A stretch of 64,000 nt of DNA from Multifurca ochricompacta (Eukaryota > Basidiomycota > Agaricomycetes > Russulales > Russulaceae), in contig WTXG01000134.1 of assembly GCA_022496185.1 (NCBI GenBank), positions 39,331 through 103,330 of the forward strand, given 5' to 3'. A program made the translations under genes and the position numbers. How positions within the stretch are numbered: position 1 is the stretch's first letter; each line of letters opens with the position of its first letter. Positions 23,263-34,833 of the stretch are shown here, in pieces. Under the pieces are notes generated by a model. The model did not search any database and had not been told where the DNA came from. It saw nothing but the letters and a program-made list of their open reading frames with translations.

Positions 23263-24874
23263 GTGATCCTGGCATCTCTGTACTGACGCGTGCTGACGTG
23301 TGCATTCTTAAGCCTACCTTCCTAGATAGGAAGGCAATGCACGGTCCCGATCGGCGCACCCCACACTTCGCGTTTTTTCGCGTTTTTTCGCATTTCTATA
23401 GATATTGTAACTGATTCTTGTTTTATTTTGGATCAGATGCATGATCTGACTTGAAACTTCGTGGGATTGTAGTAATATATATATTCTTTCTGTGTATGCA
23501 AGATGAAGATCTCTGGCTGCCTCAAACCTTACAAGTAAACCTACGAGTATACCCATGAGTACTTGGATCTGTGTGAGTATAGGACTCGCAGCTCCAGGTG
23601 ATCCATGGGAACATACTGGTGCAGATCCGAGTATGGGATTATCTAATCTAAATACCCACAAGTTCGGATCTGGGTAACTCACAAGTGCACTGGTGCTAGG
23701 CCCTATGTGGTGGTGGAAGCCTTCCCCTCTGCTCACCCTTCCACTCGTCCCTCCTCCCCTATCGACTATGAAGCCACAGCAGAACAAGTCAAAACCCAAT
23801 CACCGAATCCCAACGATGACTTTGACCATTCTGAAGAACCCCATCCAAATGACCTCATTGGCATGGAACAAGATGACAACATCCCCAAATTCCTGTTCTT
23901 CGTCAACAATCCAAACTCATCCATGTACTTTCCCCTCGAAATCACCACAGCTGATGGGGGGAAGGTCATAGCTAAGTACATATTTTACACCAATGGAGGA
24001 ATGGACATTGCGGGCTGTATGAAGAAAGATGGGCCTGTTTATGGAGCCCCAGTCTATTTGGAAGAACAATATACTGGTCGGCTTCACCACATGATGAGTG
24101 ATGAACAGTTGGGACATCTTGCAGCTGGCAACCCCCAAGCATTCGTGATTGATGAAGTACTAAACGACATGCGCCTTCCGCGTCTCAAAGCCGAAGTAAT
24201 GAGACTGCAGAAGACCCTCACACTACGTACCATGCTCAACACTCAGTACAAAGAATATGTGAAGCAAATGACAAGGCTCATGAGGGGAATGTTCCAGGTG
24301 GAACAGGAGTTAATGGAGATCCAGAAAAGGCTAGAGAAAGGGGATGTGTACCAGACTATCACAAAGAGGTATGCAGACACTTATGTGTGACCCCTCCCAC
24401 CACAATCACTAGGAGCCGCACCACAACTGCTACCAAACTGATTCAAAATGCCGCAAATGCATGAGAACCCCCAAGGAGAGACATGCTGGCAATGTGATAG
24501 CAAGTATCACATTAGTTGGAACTGCCCTCTCAATCACAAGTGGTGCCATCACTGCCAAAGCAATCTACATTGGAGTCACTTCTGCATTTTCCGCCATATG
24601 GGCATCACCCCAACGATTGTCAACCCTTCGGGGTGGTGTGGCAAATGCCTGTGTCATAATGTGGGACATCACAAGCTCAATTGCCTGGTCTATGACATGT
24701 GCCCCCAGTGCAGGCAGTGCAGCCTGTATGGCTTCTTGCGCATGCATCAATGTGCGGCCGATGAAACTTACACCACAGAAGATCAGAACTTGGCAGATGA
24801 TTATGTGGACTTGGTACAGGATGATGATGGTGCGCGTTTCTAGCTGGGTCAGCTCGAACCAGAAAGGAGGGTGA

Positions 24875-25479
24875 TGTTACAACCAGGGCCTAGTACCCCA
24901 CTTTTCTTCACTCTCCCCAATGCAAACCCTTCCCTTCCACCTACCCTCCATTTCCTGATCACGTCCCCATCCTGGGATCCCTCACGTGCCCTACTTCCTT
25001 CCCTGTGATTGCCACTTGTACATGTTGACTTGCTATTTACGAGTGTTTATGCCTTCCCTTATCTCTTATCTCCTTATCTCTTATCTCTTTATCTCTAAGA
25101 CCAGACACTTACTTAATTCCCTATCAGAAGCTAGGCTTTACACCCTTTGCTTTCGGATATTTGGGCCCACATGACTCTACAATATCTTATCTTTAGACAC
25201 TCATTTGATTACGTATATAAGTCCACTGTAACTACATTGTAGACTTCAGACTCGACTTATTGAATACATTGGTGCTTGTCTTCTGGACTTCCCTTTGAAA
25301 GCTTTGCCTCGACCGTCTCAAGTACTTCTGGTACTTCCTGCTCAACATCATCTTAGAGTACAGCCTCTTTGACTTTGACTCCTCCTATATAACTCCAAGA
25401 GGCCTTATTGGTCTCTTATCTGATTACGAATGAATGCTGTCACACAAGTCGTGTGGAACGTCCCACACCAGATGTAACA
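24875..25479 (+). repeat. G3 3' LTR
   Basis: 605 bp, TGTTACAACC to GATGTAACA, TATATAAG near 25215, R-start AGACTCGACTT near 25248. Preceded by AGAAAGGAGGGTGA (polypurine tract). Only 9 bp separate it from G4. Confidence 0.88.
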
Positions 25480-25488
25480 CATTGCCGC

Positions 25489-26078
25489 TGTTACAACCAG
25501 TGCCGAGCCTCCCTATTTTCTTCACCCTCCCCAATGAGAACCCATCCCTACCGCCCACTATGCACTTCCTGATCACATCTCCATCCTGGGATCCATCACG
25601 TGCCCTACTCCCTTCCCCGTGACTGCCTTTGTCTCTGTTTGTGTTAGCTGTACCTATGTTTGGCCTCTTATCACTTATCTCTTATCCCTTATCTTTATGA
25701 CCAGACACTTACTTAATACCCTATCAGAAGCCAGGCTTTACACCCTCCACTTTCGTATATTTGGGCCCATCTGACTCCCGTTGCTTATCTTGTAGATGCC
25801 CACTCGATTACATATATAAGTCTGCTGTAACTACACTGTAGACTTCAGACTCAACTTATTGAATACATTGGTGCTTGTCTTCTGGACTTCCCTTTGATCC
25901 TTGAGCTCAGTTGTCTCAGTGCTTCTGGCACTTTTCTGTTCAACATCGTCTTAGAGTACAGCCTCTTTGACTTTGACTCGTCACCTCTAACTCCAAGGGA
26001 CCTTATTGGTTTCTTACCCGAACCCGCAGAGTACGCTGTCACACAAGTCATGTGGAACGTCCCGCACCGGACATAACA
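25489..26078 (+). repeat. G4 5' LTR
   Basis: 590 bp, TGTTACAACC to ACATAACA. TATATAAG box at 25813-25820. The predicted transcript start AGACTCAACTT is at 25847-25857, about 34 nt after the start of the box, and it is complementary to the primer-binding site after the LTR. Confidence 0.92.
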
Positions 26079-26080
26079 TC

Positions 26081-26091
26081 AAGTTGAGTCT
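26081..26091 (+). promoter_or_regulatory. G4 predicted self-primer binding site
   Basis: AAGTTGAGTCT, 2 nt beyond the LTR. It is the exact reverse complement of 25847-25857 (AGACTCAACTT), which sits where the RNA 5' end should be. No match to a tRNA 3' end (TGG start) is seen. This is the arrangement of Tf1-type self-priming, in which the RNA 5' end folds back as the primer. Confidence 0.6.
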
Positions 26092-26097
26092 CTCATC

Positions 26098-27605
26098 GTG
26101 GCTTCCAGCCGCAGTCAGACCCTCTTCCGCGAAGAACTCATCGAATGCAGAGACAAGCATAATCTTTCACAACAAGTACTTGGCTCTGCCACCTGGAAAG
26201 ACTTTGAATCCGAGTTTGGATATTATGTCTATCACGATGGAAGATACCAACTGATAGAATACGACGACGAAAAGAGAGTTTGGTATCGCATCCGATACTC
26301 GGATAGCCGACACTCTTGGGTCACCACAGGACCCGCCCCACCTGAATTTGGATTAGGACCATGGAGAGAAAATCCCCCAGGCATTGTTACAGACTCCGAA
26401 CCAGAGGAGTATGTAGAAGAACATAGCGAAGAAGCACTGGTATTAGCGTCGACTACAACCCCAGTTGCACTGGCAGTTGTCACGATCAGAGCCCCTGCAT
26501 TGACAACTCCTCAGATATCCACACAGTCCACCAGTACCGTTACCCCATCTCAAAAGATGTCCACTATTGCTGCCCAACTCCCAGACCCAGCCCCTCCACC
26601 CCCACCACCACCACCAGTCATAATGCCACCAAACATTCCCCCACCCTCTGGACGACTGTCTGGCGTACTGCCCCAGACATTCACTGGGGATCGCTCGCAG
26701 AGCAAGAAATTTATGTTGGAGTTCACGACGTTCAAAAACTTCAACCATGACGTCCCCCAGATCATTAACCCTTTCCAATGCACCAACCTGTTCCTATCCC
26801 TGATATGAGGGGACGCAGTGGATGACTGGATGATGGAGCAGCTGGAGTGGCTGAATGAACAAGTTGAAAGTGGTCGTCGCACCACTAGTGAAGTTCTCTG
26901 GGAAACCATTGCCCAGAGATTTAAAGATGCGTTCATGGATGGACAGGCCAAGCAGAAGGCTGCCCGAGAGTTAAAATCTCTGAGAATGGAAAAAGGAGAA
27001 CTAGATGCCTATGTGGCGAAGTTCAGGAGCCTGGCCAACAGGGCTGGGTACGACACAGACGAAGAAGCGACACCGGATCTCTTCTCACAAGGGTTGCCCA
27101 ATCCGCTGGTCAAGAATATCATCCAGTTCCACCACCCCCAGGACTGGGAAGGATGGGTCGACACTGCTCGACGACAGCAGCAGGACTATCTTGACTTCCA
27201 AACATGTTTCAGAGTTGACACCAAGAAAGGAAAAACCCGTGACCAGTGGAAGGCTGCCTTTGGGGTAAAACCTGCTCATATCTCCCAGAGGGACCCGAAT
27301 GCCATGGACACCTCAGCCGACAGAACCAGAGCATGGGCCACACTCACTGAGGATGAGAGGCAGACATTGATGAAAGAAGGGAGGTGCTTTTGCTGTAAAG
27401 CACAAGGCCACATGTCAAGGGAATGCCCAAAGAAGGGAGCGCGAGTGGCGGAGGCGACAGTTGCGCCTGTCCATAACAACCCACCTACCATTGACAAGAA
27501 GACGCCAACGAAGGAAGAAAAGGCGCAAGAAATATGGGCCAACATGATGAAAGAGAGTGAGGAAGTACGAGCCATCTTGGTAGAAAAGGCATTCACCAAA
27601 AAGGA
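26098..27605 (+). pseudogene. G4 gag, with in-frame TGA
   Basis: Starts with MASSRSQTLFREELIECRD. N-terminal domain, a Pro-rich linker (PDPAPPPPPPPPVIMPP), capsid-like domain and CCHC knuckle CFCCKAQGHMSREC (about 27388-27430). A TGA at 26806-26808 interrupts FLSLI-stop-GDAVDDW; G5 has TGA at the same codon and G1 has CAA. The tract near 27605 reads A5GGAT4 where G2 and G5 have T5, so the gag frame runs on into WLYPFGLG rather than stopping, and the frame relation to pol is altered. Confidence 0.9.
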
Positions 27606-27607
27606 TT

Positions 27608-30600
27608 TTGATTGGCTCTACCCCTTCGGCCTGGGCGCAAGCATTACATGTAACCTCTGTGTACACTAGTCGCTTCAAATCGTTGAAAATACCAGTACAT
27701 TTCGAAACCACACAGAGGACAGCCGACCGTGACATCTTGATTGACTCAGGAGCCACCGACAATTTTATCAGCCCCCAGATGGCGAGAACCATGGGCTTGG
27801 GGATGCTGGAACTCCCCCAAGAAAAGAACATTTGGAATATAGACGGAATGGCCAATAAAGCTGGAAGAATCACCCACTACACCGACCTCAATGTCCAAGT
27901 GGGAGAAAGGACAAAGGCAATTTGATTCCTTGTCACAAACTTAGGAAATGAGGATTTAATCTTAGGGTATCCATGGCTGGCTGCATTCGAACCAAAGATC
28001 AACTGGAGTGATGCAACCATGGATAAAGAATTCTACCCTGTTCTCATCACATCGCTGGGATATGACTATGCCATCCGACACACGAGAATACAGAGAATAG
28101 AAGAAGAAGACCCAGGTCACTGTTATGCTACGAAAGCATCAGAACTCGCTCAGAAGGCGGTGGAAGGGCAAGCAGAAAAGACCTTTGAGGAGGTAGTGCC
28201 GGAAGTCTACCACCGACATTGGAAGGTGTTTTCAGAGGAGGAGTCACAATGCTTCCCGCCCACGCGACCTTGGGACCATGCCATCAAATTCGCACTTGAT
28301 ACCCCATCCGCCATCGATTGCAAAATTTACCCACTATCCCAGAATGAACAAACAGCGCTCACAACATTCCTCAAAGAGCACCTTGCAAAGGGATACATTC
28401 GTCCGTCGAAATCACCATATGCGTCACCTTTCTTCTTCATCAAGAAAAAGGACGGCAAACTTCGACCTGTTCAGGACTATCGACAGATAAATGCCCACAC
28501 CATAAAGAATGCCTATCCTCTTCCCCTTATCTCCGAGCTCATTGATACCATGCGAGACAAGTCCCTCTTTTCCAAAATGGATGTCCGGTGGGGATACAAC
28601 AACATCAGGATTAAGGAGGGAGATCAATGCAAGGCAGTGTTTAAGACCAATCAGGGACTCTTTGAACCAAATGTTATGTTCTTTGGTCTCACCAATTCGC
28701 TGGCTACCTTTCAATCTATGATGAACCACATCTTCCACGACCTTATTCTCACAGGTGAAGTAGTGGTGTACATGGACGATATTCTAGTGGCTACAGTTGA
28801 TGATCTGGCCCACCACCGGGAATGGGTTCACCAAGTGCTGGACATCCTACATGAACACGATCTGTATCTCAAACCAGCCAAGTGTTCATTCAAGCAACAA
28901 AGAGTAGAGTACCTGGGAGTTATCCTGGAAGGAGGATGTGTACGGATGGACCCCGTAAAGGTACAAGGGATCCGAGAGTGGCCCGCACCTACATGTGTCA
29001 AGGACATGCGATCCTTCATTGGATTCTGCAACTTCTACCAACAATTTGTACGCAGATTTTCAGGAATCACCCAACCACTGAACAGCCTACTAAAGAAAGG
29101 GGTACCTTGGCATTGGGAAAGGGAGCAGCAGTGAGCCTTCGAACAGATCTGAGATATTGTGGGTTCAGAACTGGTCCTCTTGCAACCAGATCTAGCAAAA
29201 CCCTTCGAACTTGAGGTTGATGCATCACACTTCGTGAACGGTGCAGTACTCAACCAACGGGATGCGACAGGATTGCTTCACCCAGTCGCCTTCTATTCGG
29301 AAACCTTCTCACCAGCGGAATGCAATTATGACATCTGGGACAGAGAACTGCTTGCCATTGTAAAAGCACTACGACATTGGCGGCCATATTTAGCAGGGAC
29401 CCCTCACAAGACCATTATCCACACTGACCACTCCAATCTACTCTATTGGAAAGAACCCCACAAGATCAGTTGACGAGTAGCTCGTGAAGTTTTGGAGCTG
29501 GAGGAGTACAATTTTGTATTAAAACACATTGCAGGAAGTCGCAATGCATGTGCAGATGCCCTGTCACGACAACCCGACCTAAGCAATGGAGAGGAGGATA
29601 ACAGCAACATCACGGTACTCCCTGAAGAAGTCTTCGCAAAAACAGCCACTGTCAGCCTCCACGAGATGGATTTGTGGGCCCAGGTGTCGCAAAACATGAA
29701 CCAACAGTTATGCAAGTCATGGGCAGATGCACACAACTTGAAAAAAGTTGACGGACTATGGTGGAAGGACAGAGATCAACTTGTTGTCACTGGTGGCGAC
29801 AACATTAAGAGGGGGGTGATCCATTTCACCACGACCTCCCTTCTGCTGGTCACCCTGGCATTGCTAACACATATGCCCTGGCTAAACGAGACTACTGGTG
29901 GCCGAATATGAAGAAGAATGTGGAGGACTATGTGAAAGGATGTGCAGAGTGCCAAGCCAATAAAGTAAACACGCACCTGCACCCACCAGCACTATTCCCG
30001 ATCACACCTACAGCTTCACTACCATTCCAGACCATTGTGATGGATTTCATTGTCAAACTTCCAGTCTCCAGAGGTTTTGACTCCATCTTGACTATCACCG
30101 ACCATGACTGTTCGAAAGCAGCACTGTTCATACCATGTAATGAGTCCATCACAATGGAAGGCATAGCCAAGCTTTACCTGGATCACATCTACAGGCATTA
30201 TGGCCTCCTGGAAAAGATTATCTCAGACCGCGACCCATGCTTCACCTCCACATTCGCCAGAGCACTCTGCAAGGTGCTGGGCATAACCCAGAACATCTTG
30301 ACAGCCTACCATCCACAAACAGATGGACAATCAGAAAGGACAAACCAGTGGCTTGAACAATATCTTCGATTCTGGTGTAATGGACAACAGGATGACTGGG
30401 CTGACTGGTTGGCAATGGCAGAATTCGCGCATAACTCCTGGCCCAATGGCACCACAAAGACCCCCCCATTTTCACTTATCATGGGATGGACACCCTGGAC
30501 TACCTGGGCCAAGAAACCCATGAACGTTCCATCAGCTGCACAGCGTATCAGCCAATGGGAAGAGATCAGGAAATCGGCCAATGAGAATCTGCTAAAGGCG

Positions 30601-31083
30601 CAAGAAGCCCTCTCAGGAAGACCTTCGAAGTTCACACCTTATCAAACCAATGACCTTGTATGGTTGGATGGGAAGCACATTCACATGTCACACCCAACAG
30701 CTAAACTAGCACCCCGACGTCACGGACCTTTCATGATAACAAGGAAGCTGTCAGACGTGTCATATGAGCTCAAACTTCCATCCACATGGAGAATCCATCC
30801 GGTCTTCCATGCCAGACTTTTGACACCTTACAAAGAGACATCCCTACATGGGGAGAACTTCCCAAGACCTCCCCCTGAACTGGTTGATGGAGAAGCGGAA
30901 TGGGAAGTGGAGCAAATTCTAGACTCCCTACATAAAGGCCGAGGGCACAAGTTACATTATCTCATCAAGTGGAAAGGTTTCCCAGACTCTGACAACTTGT
31001 GGGAACCAGCTGGGAATATCTTTGCCCCGGTCCTTATCTCAAAGTTCCACGCCCAACATCCAGAAGCGCCCAAAGACAGTTAA
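27608..31083 (+). pseudogene. G4 pol: protease to chromodomain, broken
   Basis: Protease with intact DSGATDNF (about 27747), RT with YMDD (about 28774), RNase H (about 29200-29560), integrase H2C2 and DDE core, and chromodomain (WEVEQILDSLHKGRG, LIKWKGFPDSDNLWEP, about 30900-31020). Stops: 27923-27925 (AI-stop-FLV), 29132-29134 (EQQ-stop-AFEQ) and 29471-29473 (IS-stop-RVAR), each at an arginine codon of other copies. A 1-base deletion near 29825 (TTTT to TTT in ATCCATTTTCACC) shifts the frame before the H2C2 finger; 29908-31083 is then open. One integrase motif reads SDRDPCF instead of SDRDPRF. Confidence 0.92.
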
Positions 31084-31119
31084 AAGGATGACCCAGACCC
31101 TGATCAAACTCCCCAGTAC

Positions 31120-32942
31120 ATGCTCCCACAGCAACGTCCTACAACCTCAGAATCTATCATGTCTTTCATCACTGCCAACACTGCCGTCAACACCTTTACC
31201 TCCTCCATCGTAGTCGTTGAGAACTTCCCCTCTGCTCACCCCTCCACACATCCCTCCTCACCCATTGACTATGAGGCTGCAGAAGCCCGAGTCAAGAGAC
31301 AATCCCCGAACCCCAATGACGACTTTGAACACAGCGAAGAGCTGCACCCAAATGACCTTCTGGGTATGGAGTTAGATGATGAAGTCCCAGAATTCCCGTT
31401 CATAGCTAACAACCCCAACTCCTCCATGTACTTCCCCCTGGAGATTACAATGGCTGACGGGACAACAGCCATCGCCAAGTATATCTTTTACACCAACAGA
31501 GGGATGGATGTGGCTGGATGTATGAAGAAGGACGGCCCTGTTTATGGGGCTCCTGTTTATTTAGAGGAAATGTTACGAACAGGGCCCAGTAGCCCTATTT
31601 TCTTCACTCTCCCCAACCGGGACCCCACTCGTCCACCGACCCTTCATTTTCTCATTACGTCTCCCTCCTGGGACCCCTCACATGCGTTGCTTCCATCCCC
31701 GTGACTGTTGTTTGGACTTGTATATCTACTGTTTGTCTATGATTGTCCTCTCTTATCTTCTTATCTTTATGACCGGACATTTACTTAATCCCCTATCAGA
31801 AGCCAGGCTTTACGCCGTCCGCTTTCACATCTTTGGGCCCACATGACTCCGATACCCTTATCTATAGACGCCCATCCATTTACGTATATAAGTCCGTCTT
31901 AGCTATACTGTAGGCTTCAGACTCGACTTATTGAATACATCGGTGTTCGTCTTTCGGACTCCCCTTTGCAATCTCTGACTCGTCTGTCTCAGTGCTTTCG
32001 GCACTCTCCGCTCAACATCGTCTTAGGGAACAGCCCCTTCGACTTTGACTCATCCCCTGAACTCCAAGAGGTCCTATTGACCTCTTATCTGAAACCCTGA
32101 CCAACGCTGTCGCACACATCGTGCGGAACGTCTCACACCGGACATAACAGGAAAGGTATACCGGACGCCTTCACCACACACTGACCAATGAACAACTTGG
32201 GCATCTGGCTGCAGAAGACATGCGGGCCTTTGCCATCGACAAAGTATTGAACAACATGCGACTTCCGCACCTCAAGGCTGAGGTCATGAGGCTGCAGAAG
32301 AACTTGACACTTCGCACCAAGCTCAACACACAGTATAAGGAGCACGCAAAGATGATGGTGAGGTTGACTAATGGCATGTTCCAAGTGGAACAGGAGCTGG
32401 TGGAGATTCGGAAGAGATTGGAGATAGGAGATGCGTATCAGACAATTGCTGAAAGGTACGCCGACACCTATGCACGGCCCCTCCCCCCATGATCATTGGG
32501 AGCGGCCCCTGTGTTGCTGCCCAACCGGTTCAAGATGCCACACATGCATGAAAACCCTCATGGAGAGACGTGTTGGCGCTGCGACAGCAAGTATCATATC
32601 AGTTGGAACTGCCCACTCAACCGCAAGTGGTGCTGCCACTGTCGCAGCAACCAGCATTGGAGCCGGTTCTGCATATTTCGCCGTGTGGGAGTTGCTCCAT
32701 CGATCGCCAATCCATCAGCATGGTGCGGCAAGTGTCTCCGTCACAACGCAGGGCATCGCGAACTGGACTGTCCCGTCTACGACTTGTGCCGCTTCTGTGG
32801 CTGGCGTGGCCCTTATGGGTTCCTCCATACCCACAGGTGTCCCCAGGACGACGACAAGGAGAATTACACCATGGATGATCGCAACGTGGCCGATGACTAC
32901 GTAGAGTTGGTACAGGATGATGACAGTACGAGTCGTTTCTAG
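31120..32942 (+). pseudogene. G4 third ORF, split by a solo LTR
   Basis: Starts 36 nt after the pol stop (MLPQQRPTTSESIMSFITANT). Central domain to YGAPVYLEE, then the solo LTR at 31571-32149, then the remainder (RYTGRLHHTLTNEQLGHL, coiled coil, four Cys/His motifs, acidic tail ending DDDSTSRF at 32942). A TGA near 32490 (RPLPP-stop-SLG) replaces an arginine codon. In the reading without these lesions the protein would match G5 closely. Confidence 0.88.
31571..32149 (+). mobile_element. solo gypsy LTR in G4 third ORF
   Basis: 579 bp, TGTTACGAAC to GACATAACA, with a perfect duplication GGAAA (31566-31570 and 32150-32154). TATATAAG near 31886, AGACTCGACTT near 31918. Confidence 0.93.
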
Positions 32943-32973
32943 CTGGGTCTGCTAGAACCAGAAGAGGGGGTGA

Positions 32974-33563
32974 TGTTATGACCAGTGCCGAGCCTCCCTA
33001 TTTTCTTCACCCTCCCCAATGAGAACCCATCCCTACCGCCCACTATGCACTTCCTGATCATGTCTCCGTCCTGGGATCCATCACGTGCCCTACTCCCTTC
33101 CCCGTGACTGCCTTTGTCTCTGTTTGTGTTAGCTGTACCTATGTTTGGCCTCTTATCACTTATCTCTTATCCCTTATCTTTACAACCAGACACTTACTTA
33201 ATACCCTATCAGAAGCCAGGCTTTACACCCTCCGCTTTCGTATATTTGGGCCCATCTGACTCCTGTTGCTTATCTTGTAGATGCCCACTTGATTACATAT
33301 ATAAGTCCACTGTAACTACACTGTAGACTTCAGACTTGACTTATTGAATACATTGGTGCTTGTCTTCTGGACTTCCCTTTGATCCTTGAGCTCAGTTGTC
33401 TCAGTGCTTCTGGCACTTTTCCATTCAACATTGTCTTAGAGTACAGCCTCTTTGACTTTGACTCGTCACCTCTAACTCCAAGGGACCTTATTGGTTTCTT
33501 ACCTGAACCCGCAGAGTACGCTGTCACACAAGTCGTGTGGAACGTCCCGCACCGGACGTAACA
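32974..33563 (+). repeat. G4 3' LTR
   Basis: 590 bp, first bases TGTTATGACC (one transition from TGTTAC), ending GGACGTAACA, followed by the duplicated GCCGC. Its R-start reads AGACTTGACTT where the 5' LTR reads AGACTCAACTT; the two could be independent CpG decay products of AGACTCGACTT. Preceded by AGAAGAGGGGGTGA. Confidence 0.92.
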
Positions 33564-34216
33564 GCCGCCCTTCCAATTTCAGCTTACCCGCTCTTGCAGG
33601 TAAGGGTTGGGTGTCTGCGGGTAGGGGTCACATGAGGGGTATGAAGATGTGACCCCAACCCATACCCACATGTACCCTGACCACATACCCAGTGGGTTGC
33701 ACCTACCTGTAGCGAACACTAATTACAACTGGGACTTGGTCTGTGCACTACTTTAGGGGAGGTTAACTTCACTTTAACTCCCCCCTATCCACCAATGAGA
33801 ATAGCCCCACTTTTGGGCTTAGAAATCCACAGTCCACAGTCCACAGTTTGTGGACTGCTGTTTAGGCATTGTGGGGTTCTGTTAGTACTCTTCCCACAAG
33901 TCTCCAATTTGGCAGGAGTCCAGCCCTGGTCCAGACTGGCTCTTCTCTGGTCTTAATCTAGGGTTATCTTTGTTTCTGAGGGTTCTGCATGGTTTCTGGG
34001 GGTGTCCAGAGGTTTCTAGGGGGTCAGGAGGTTCCTAGGGTGTCAGTTCATGACACATATGGTCTCTGTAGAGGGCACAACCCCTCTTTTACACTCTTGT
34101 CCTATCCTATCTCACTCCAGGGCATAACCCCTGGAACCCATGACTACTGAGGTTACTTATCAGAACCTTCTGCTTAGCTTATATCTTCTGATGTATCTGT
34201 CACTGATATGCCTCTC
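33564..34216. other. target DNA between G4 and G5: degenerate repeat sequence
   Basis: No gene seen. The left part has GGTAAGGGTTGGGTGT and TACCCACATG motifs like hAT subterminal zones. CAGTCCACAGTCCACAGT is a short direct repeat near 33828. At 34040-34120 there is similarity (reverse complement) to the LTR at 14901-15514 (GAGGGCACAACCCCTC). It continues at 41708 after G5 is removed, and the joined sequence looks like an old LTR of that second family. Confidence 0.5.
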
Positions 34217-34802
34217 TGTTACGCCTGGTGCGGGACGTTCCACACGACTTGTGTGACAGCGCAGTCAACGGTTCTAGGTAAGAAACCAATAAGGCTTCTT
34301 GGAGTTTGAGCGGGATGAGTCAAAGTCAAAGGGGCGCTCCCTAAGACGATGTTGAGCGGAGAAGTACCAAAAGTACTTGAGACAACTGAGTCAGAGATCA
34401 AAGGGATGTCCAGAAGACAGGCACCGATGTATTCAATAAGTCAAGTCTGAGGTCTACAGTGTAGCTACAGTGGACTTATATACGTAACTCAACGGGCGTC
34501 TATAAGATAAGAGTACGGAGTCAAGTGGGCCCGAATATACGGAAGCGGACGGCGTAAAGTCTAGCTTCTGATAGGGTATTAAGTAAGTGTCCGGTTGTAA
34601 AGATAAGACGATAAGAAGATAAAGGGGCCAAACATAAGTAAATGTCGCGTCAACAAGTACAAAGCGGGTCACGGGGATGGAAGTAGGGCACATGACGGAT
34701 CCCACGATGGAGACGTGATCGAGAAGTGTAAAGTAGGTGGCAGGGAGGGGTCGTCGTTGGGGAGGTGGAAGAAAACAGGGGCAGATGGCAGAAGTCGTAA
34801 CA
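34217..34802 (-). repeat. G5 3' LTR
   Basis: 586 bp; minus-strand TATATAAG near 34480 and AGACTTGACTT near 34440. Adjacent polypurine tract (minus-strand AGAAGAGGGGGTGA, 34803-34816). Confidence 0.92.
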
Positions 34803-34833
34803 TCACCCCCTCTTCTGGTTCTAGCAGACCTGG

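Larger units (their letters stand above)
22292..23705. mobile_element. non-autonomous hAT-like element with internal minisatellite
   Basis: Ends are an imperfect inverted repeat (TAGGGCATAGCAC at the left; reverse complement of the right end TAGGGCCTAGCAC). An 8-bp duplication TGTGGTGG (22284-22291 and 23706-23713) fits hAT. Subterminal zones are rich in short repeats around GATCCATGGGAA, TACTCATG and GGTAACTC, as is common where hAT transposases bind. No transposase gene. It contains a tRNA-like stretch and a 56-bp tandem array. It landed 5-10 bp from the edge of the solo LTR. Confidence 0.78.
21556..24843 (+). pseudogene. G3 third ORF, split by solo LTR and hAT element
   Basis: N-terminus MSSSSFIAASATIDAFATTH (about 21618-21691), then the solo LTR and the hAT-like element, then the main body from VVVEAFPSAHPSTRPSSP (about 23707) to DDDGARF at 24843. 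Stops at 24388 (ADTYV-stop-PLPP) and about 24440 (N-stop-FKM) replace arginine codons of the other copies. Coiled coil and all four Cys/His motifs (CWQCDSKYHISWNC, CHHCQSNLHWSHFC and so on) remain readable. Confidence 0.85.
21201..25479 (+). mobile_element. gypsy element G3, 3' part only
   Basis: Starts at the integrase GPF region where G2 inserted and ends with the 3' LTR at 25479. Contains the chromodomain end of pol, a heavily interrupted third ORF, a solo LTR (21692-22281) and a hAT-like element (22292-23705). The 5' portion must lie left of the window beyond G2. Confidence 0.85.
25489..33563 (+). mobile_element. gypsy element G4, full length (8075 bp including a nested solo LTR)
   Basis: Flanked by a perfect GCCGC duplication (25484-25488 and 33564-33568), with 590-bp LTRs at both ends. 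Carries gag, pol and the third ORF in order. Subtracting the solo LTR and its TSD (584 bp) leaves 7491 bp, close to G5 at 7486 bp. The LTRs differ at scattered, mostly transition sites. Several stops and two apparent 1-base deletions make it non-autonomous. Confidence 0.95.

Noticed and set aside
26081..26091. Compensatory covariation as proof of self-priming
   Set aside because: The variants CAA and TTG can both arise from CGA by CpG decay, and the G4 3' LTR does not pair with its own site. Pairing supports the model but the changes are not independent proof.
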